Below, piece by piece: positions 60,641 to 64,000 of a stretch of DNA of 64,000 nt. Numbering within the stretch: the stretch's first letter is position 1; every line of letters starts with the position of its first letter. The DNA lies in assembly GCA_964433345.1 (NCBI GenBank), contig CAYSQJ010000003.1, positions 310,001 through 374,000 of the forward strand, given 5' to 3'. A program made the translations under genes and the position numbers. The notes under the pieces were generated by a model. That model was not told the origin of the DNA and did not search any database. It was given only the letters and a program-made list of their open reading frames with translations. This DNA is from Ga0077527 sp964433345 (lineage in GTDB: Bacteria; Pseudomonadota; Gammaproteobacteria; Burkholderiales; SG8-41).

Positions 60641-61862
60641 AAACCGCCCCTGCCGCCTTCAGCGCCGCGATTTCGGCATCGCTTTTCTTCAGCACGTCGC
60701 GCAGGATCTCGTCGGTATGCTGGCCCACCACCGGCGGCGGGATTTCGTGTTTCAGCGGCGTACCCGAGAAACGCATAGGACTCGCCACCAGCGGCACCTT
60801 GCCGGCCGCCGCATGCGGCAGTTCGATTTTCATGCCGCGGGCGATCACCTGCGGCTCCTCGAACACTTCCTTGATGCTGTTGATCGGTCCGTTGGCGACA
60901 CCGGCGTCATCAAGCAGCTTGACCCATTCCTTGGTCGTGCGTTTTTCAAAAACCTCGTTCAGCAGTCGCGTGATCTCGACCCGGTTTTTCACCCGCTCGG
61001 CATTGGTGGCGAAACGCGAGTCCTTCGGCAGATGGGCGCAGCCCGCCGCCTCGCAGAACTTGTTGAACAGGTTGTCATTGCCGCAGGCAAGGATGATCGC
61101 GCCGTCCTTCGTCTTGAAGGTCTGATAGGGCACGATGTTGGGGTGCGCGTTGCCGATGCGCGAGGGCGATTCTCCGGTGGCGAAGTAGTTCATCGCCTGG
61201 TTGGCAAGGAAGGCGACGCAGCTGTCGAGCAGCGCGACGTCGATCCATTGTCCCTTGCCGGTCACCGCGCGGTTGGCCAAGGCGGCGCAGATCGCGATCG
61301 TCGCGTACATGCCGGTGGTCATGTCGATGATCGGGATGCCGACGCGCTGCGGTCCGCCGCCGGGCAGGCCGTCGGCCTCGCCGGTGATGCTCATCAGGCC
61401 GCCCATGCCCTGGGCCATGAAATCGTAGCCAGGACGATCCTTGTAGGGGCCGGTCTGGCCGAAGCCGGTGACCGAGCAGTAGATCAGGCCGGGATTGAGT
61501 TTGGCGAGGTCCTCATAACCCAGTCCGTAGCGCGCAAGGTCGCCAACCTTGTAGTTTTCCACCAGCACGTCCACGCCTTTCGCCAGCTCGCGCACCAGCT
61601 GCTGGCCCTCGGGCTTGCTCAGATTTACCGTGATCGATTTCTTGCCGCGATTGGCGGCGCAGAAATAGGCGCCTTCCTTCGTCTCATTGCCCTGCTCATC
61701 CTTCAGGAAAGGCGGCGCGTAACCGCGCGAGTCGTCGCCCTTGCCCGGGCGTTCGACCTTGATCACCTCGGCCCCGAGGTCGGCAAGGTTCTGTGCGGTC
61801 CAGGGTCCCGCCAGCACGCGCGAGAGATCCAGTACTTTGATATGCGATAAGGGTCCGGCCAT
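60639..61862 (-). CDS. CaiB/BaiF (class III) CoA-transferase
   Basis: A 407-residue protein: IKVLDLSRVLAGPWTAQNLADLGAEVIKVE is the family N-terminus; PGYDFMAQ places the catalytic Asp at D147; GGLMSITGEADGLPGGGPQRVG follows. Forms a CoA-thioester of an organic acid by transfer, like formyl-CoA transferase. ATG at 61862 has AGGA six bases upstream. An enoyl-CoA hydratase gene is upstream, suggesting an acyl-CoA degradation pair. Confidence 0.92.
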   Translation of the reverse strand: MAGPLSHIKVLDLSRVLAGPWTAQNLADLGAEVIKVERPGKGDDSRGYAPPFLKDEQGNETKEGAYFCAANRGKKSITVNLSKPEGQQLVRELAKGVDVLVENYKVGDLARYGLGYEDLAKLNPGLIYCSVTGFGQTGPYKDRPGYDFMAQGMGGLMSITGEADGLPGGGPQRVGIPIIDMTTGMYATIAICAALANRAVTGKGQWIDVALLDSCVAFLANQAMNYFATGESPSRIGNAHPNIVPYQTFKTKDGAIILACGNDNLFNKFCEAAGCAHLPKDSRFATNAERVKNRVEITRLLNEVFEKRTTKEWVKLLDDAGVANGPINSIKEVFEEPQVIARGMKIELPHAAAGKVPLVASPMRFSGTPLKHEIPPPVVGQHTDEILRDVLKKSDAEIAALKAAGAV

Positions 61863-61907
61863 GGTGATTCCTGAAATATGGATTAAAGAGTGAGTCAAAC
61901 TGAAAAA

Positions 61908-62004
61908 TCATTTGCCGCAGATGAACGCAGATGAACGCCGATAAGATCTTTAACAGCATGGCTTGTCGGTTCATCGGCGTTAATCGGCGTTCATCGGCGG
62001 TTAC
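61908..62004. repeat. Palindromic repeat (GATGAACGC type)
   Basis: Left arm GCCGCAGATGAACGCAGATG, right arm CATCGGCGTTAATCGGCGTT. Tandem 10-base units in both arms. Between the enoyl-CoA hydratase stop and the CoA-transferase start. Confidence 0.8.
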
Positions 62005-62010
62005 AAAAAA

Positions 62011-62796
62011 TCAGCACCCCTTGAACCCCGGCTTCTGCTTGTTGATGAAGGCATCGTAGCCGATGCGGTAATCCTCGGTATTGAAATAGTCGAAATTGGC
62101 TTCGATTTCCGCGTCCGTCAGCGGCGCCGGCTGCGGCGTCAGCCGGCGGATGAACTGCTTGTGCCAGCGCGCGACGAGCGGTGCGCCGTCGCAGATCCGG
62201 CTCACGGTGGCCGCAGTCTCCGCCGCCAGCGCATTGTCATCCACCAACCGCGTCAGCAATCCCTTGTCGTACGCTTCCTGCGCGCCCCACATGCGGCCCT
62301 CGACCAGGATTTCCAGCGCCGCCGCACGCCCGATCAGCGGCAGCAGCGCGGCAAGCTCGTCGTAGGCAATCGCGAATCCGAGGCGGTTGATCGGCACGCC
62401 CAGACGTGCGCTGCGACCGGCAAGGCGCAGATCGCACTGGCAGGCCAGCTCCAGTCCGCCGCCGGCGCAGGCGCCGTGAATCATGGCCACGGTTGGATGC
62501 CGGCATTCGCCGACCGCGCGCAGCGCGCCGTAGACCAGTTCGCGGTGATAAGTCCTGCCTTGTTCGATGGTGTTGCGTTCTGTCGCGAACTCGGCAATGT
62601 CGGCACCGGCGGCAAAGGCCTCGTTGCCGACACCGCGCAGCACGATGCAACGCAGTCCGTCGTCCGCCGACAGTTCGCCGAACGCGGCGGCCAGCGCGCG
62701 CCACATGGCCACCGTCAGCGCATTCAGTTTCGGGGGATTGGACAGCGTGACCGTCGCCACCGGGCCGTCACGGGCCACCAGGATTTCACCGCTCAT
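62011..62796 (-). CDS. Enoyl-CoA hydratase/isomerase family protein
   Basis: A 261-residue crotonase: FAAGADIAEF (61-70) and HGACAGGGLELA (108-119) form the oxyanion hole. The acidic residues expected at the later catalytic positions are not obvious (PINRLGFAIAYDE), so it may be an isomerase or another crotonase-fold enzyme. Probably works with the CoA-transferase encoded downstream. Confidence 0.9.
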   Translation of the reverse strand: MSGEILVARDGPVATVTLSNPPKLNALTVAMWRALAAAFGELSADDGLRCIVLRGVGNEAFAAGADIAEFATERNTIEQGRTYHRELVYGALRAVGECRHPTVAMIHGACAGGGLELACQCDLRLAGRSARLGVPINRLGFAIAYDELAALLPLIGRAAALEILVEGRMWGAQEAYDKGLLTRLVDDNALAAETAATVSRICDGAPLVARWHKQFIRRLTPQPAPLTDAEIEANFDYFNTEDYRIGYDAFINKQKPGFKGC

Positions 62797-62805
62797 GGCG
62801 CAATT

Positions 62806-63147
62806 TTAAGCGATGAGGCCGCGGAGGTAGCCGGCACCGATGAACACGGCGAGGCCGCAAACCATTCCGGCAAACATGTTGCGCCGGGCAAGGTGATAGG
62901 CCAGCAGCGCGGCGAGGCAGGCGAGCAGGCGGTCAGCCAGCGCAGTCTGCGCCAGCAGGCCGGTGGGGAAAATGATGATGCGCGCGATCAGGCCGGCGAC
63001 CAGCGCGTAGGCGACGCAGGACACCCATTCGAACATTGCGCTTTTCGGGTCGAGGCGGCCCGACAGCAACACGCCGAGACCGCGCCACAGCCAGGTCGCG
63101 AGGCCGCAGGCGGCGATCGCCAGCGCGATATCAGCCGCGCCGGGCAT
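62806..63147 (-). CDS. azlD: AzlD family branched-chain amino acid export subunit
   Basis: A 113-residue protein with four hydrophobic segments (ATWLWRGLGVLLSGRL; VLVAGLIARIIIF-like; LLACLAALLAYHLARRNM; GLAVFIGAGYL). It overlaps the azlC stop by 17 bases. AzlC/AzlD form a branched-chain amino acid (or related) exporter. Chosen start at 63147; a start at 63174 is possible. Confidence 0.87.
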   Translation of the reverse strand: MPGAADIALAIAACGLATWLWRGLGVLLSGRLDPKSAMFEWVSCVAYALVAGLIARIIIFPTGLLAQTALADRLLACLAALLAYHLARRNMFAGMVCGLAVFIGAGYLRGLIA

Positions 63148-63856
63148 GGGTCCGCTGCAGCAGGAATGCGGCACTGCCGCCGATCAGCCCGGCGCCGAGC
63201 AGGCTCCAGCCGGGTGCCAGCCCGTGCAGTGCCAGGGCCACGCCGGCGCCGCAGACCAGCGCCGCAATCGAGGATTTCGAACGCGCCTCGCCGACCAGGG
63301 TTACAAAGAAATAGAGCGGCGTCAGCAGCGCGAGGCCAAAACGCGCCAGCGGCGGCAGCGCGCCGATCAGCAGCTGGCCGATCACCGCGCACAGCGCCGC
63401 CGAGCCGATGCATACCGCGGAAAATCCGATGAAGTACTGCCAGCGCGCTTCCAGATCCTCGAGGTCGCGATCCTCGAAACGGCGGATCGCTACCGCCCAG
63501 GTGGTCATCGACACCAGCTGCGCGACAAGCAGGAACTGCCACAGCCGGCGCGCGCTGCTGCCACGACGCATCAGCGGCACCAAAGTCAGGGTCATCGGGA
63601 AAAAGCGCGCGGCGCTGAGCGATACCGCGAGCATGGTGGCCACGAGCGCGGCGCCGGCTGCCTGCATTTCCATCAGCACCAGCTGGCCGGGCAAGGCCCA
63701 GATCGCAAAGGTCGCCGCCAGCGTCAGCCACACCGGATAACCGGCATCCGCAGCCAGCGAACCGTAACCGAGGAAACCCGCGCCAAGCACGGCCGCGGGC
63801 ACGCCCAGCGCTTCACGCGCGCCGAGCACCAGGGCACGACGCGGGTCGGCAGTCAA
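63131..63856 (-). CDS. azlC: AzlC family branched-chain amino acid permease
   Basis: A 241-residue membrane protein with about seven hydrophobic segments. FLGYGSLAADAGYPVWLTLAATFAIWALPGQ is characteristic of AzlC. The start is a TTG at 63856 that overlaps the previous stop as TTGA; no ATG lies near. Paired with azlD. Confidence 0.88.
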   Translation of the reverse strand: MTADPRRALVLGAREALGVPAAVLGAGFLGYGSLAADAGYPVWLTLAATFAIWALPGQLVLMEMQAAGAALVATMLAVSLSAARFFPMTLTLVPLMRRGSSARRLWQFLLVAQLVSMTTWAVAIRRFEDRDLEDLEARWQYFIGFSAVCIGSAALCAVIGQLLIGALPPLARFGLALLTPLYFFVTLVGEARSKSSIAALVCGAGVALALHGLAPGWSLLGAGLIGGSAAFLLQRTHARRG

Positions 63857-64000
63857 CGGCGGGGATCGCGCGGCTTGGGCTGGGTTTTGGGCGCCGGCTG
63901 CATGGCGTCGGAATCGAGGAATTCGGTCAGCTTCGCAAGCTGCACCGAAGCCTGCTTGCGTACCGCCGCAGTGTCGCAGCCGTCCCAGTCGTAAAAACCC
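63853..64000 (-). CDS. C-terminal fragment of an unidentified protein
   Basis: Only the last 48 codons are inside the window: GFYDWDGCDTAAVRK, then a helix and a proline/lysine-rich tail ending RDPRR with TGA at 63855-63853. Unrecognised. Overlap with the azlC start suggests the two are translated together. Confidence 0.6.
   Translation of the reverse strand, partial: GFYDWDGCDTAAVRKQASVQLAKLTEFLDSDAMQPAPKTQPKPRDPRR

Overview
The window is dominated by a very large cell-surface polysaccharide locus (about 1-55.3 kb). A conserved housekeeping stretch follows (about 55.6-64 kb). The order zapB-like / zapA / 6S RNA / EVE-domain gene, the generally G+C-rich coding sequence and the styles of dispersed intergenic palindromes suggest a betaproteobacterium. 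That placement is inference; no rRNA or marker protein is present to prove it.

Region A (1-9.56 kb, minus strand) is one tightly coupled operon: sedoheptulose-phosphate-isomerase-like, HAD heptose-bisphosphatase-like, transaldolase-like, two SDR epimerases, a fused nucleotidyltransferase/PfkB kinase with HldE domains in reversed order, a Gfo/Idh/MocA oxidoreductase, a UDP-glucose-dehydrogenase relative lacking the catalytic Cys, an SDR lacking the Tyr/Lys pair, a methyltransferase and a further SDR cut by the window edge. It reads as a pathway for an unusual activated heptose or other higher-carbon sugar, and is the best candidate for an undescribed system here.

Region B (9.8-18.65 kb, plus strand) encodes a methyltransferase, a glycosyltransferase-like/methyltransferase fusion, an unrecognised protein, an ABC-type O-antigen exporter (Wzm/Wzt with C-terminal domain) and a sulfotransferase. 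Region C (18.9-30.4 kb, mostly minus) holds a broken MBOAT gene, glycosyltransferases, a Wzx-type flippase and a CDP-glucose-based C-methyl-6-deoxyhexose pathway (rfbF, rfbG, C-methyltransferase, 3,5-epimerase, SDR). B and C are visibly more A+T-rich than their surroundings, and C is bracketed by gene debris, so they look imported.

Region D (30.9-43.5 kb, plus) encodes a WbuB-like glycosyltransferase with a UDP-L-QuiNAc (or L-FucNAc) pathway, then the wbpV-wbpL-wbpM type module that makes and primes UDP-D-QuiNAc/FucNAc on undecaprenyl phosphate, an O-antigen polymerase/ligase-like protein, two GT2 enzymes and a methyltransferase. Region E (44-55.3 kb, minus) encodes an MBOAT/SGNH O-acylation pair, a PMT/ArnT-like transferase, a GT4, the dTDP-Fuc4NAc enzymes WecE and WecD, a small DMT transporter, a polyprenyl-phosphate glycosyltransferase and MsbA.

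Region F (55.6-64 kb) contains a TonB-dependent receptor behind a cobalamin riboswitch, zapB-like/zapA, 6S RNA, an EVE-domain protein, a TauE/SafE permease, a CoA-transferase, an enoyl-CoA hydratase and AzlC/AzlD. Several families of palindromic repeats, including MITE-like elements with related terminal inverted repeats, are scattered between genes from 36 kb onward.
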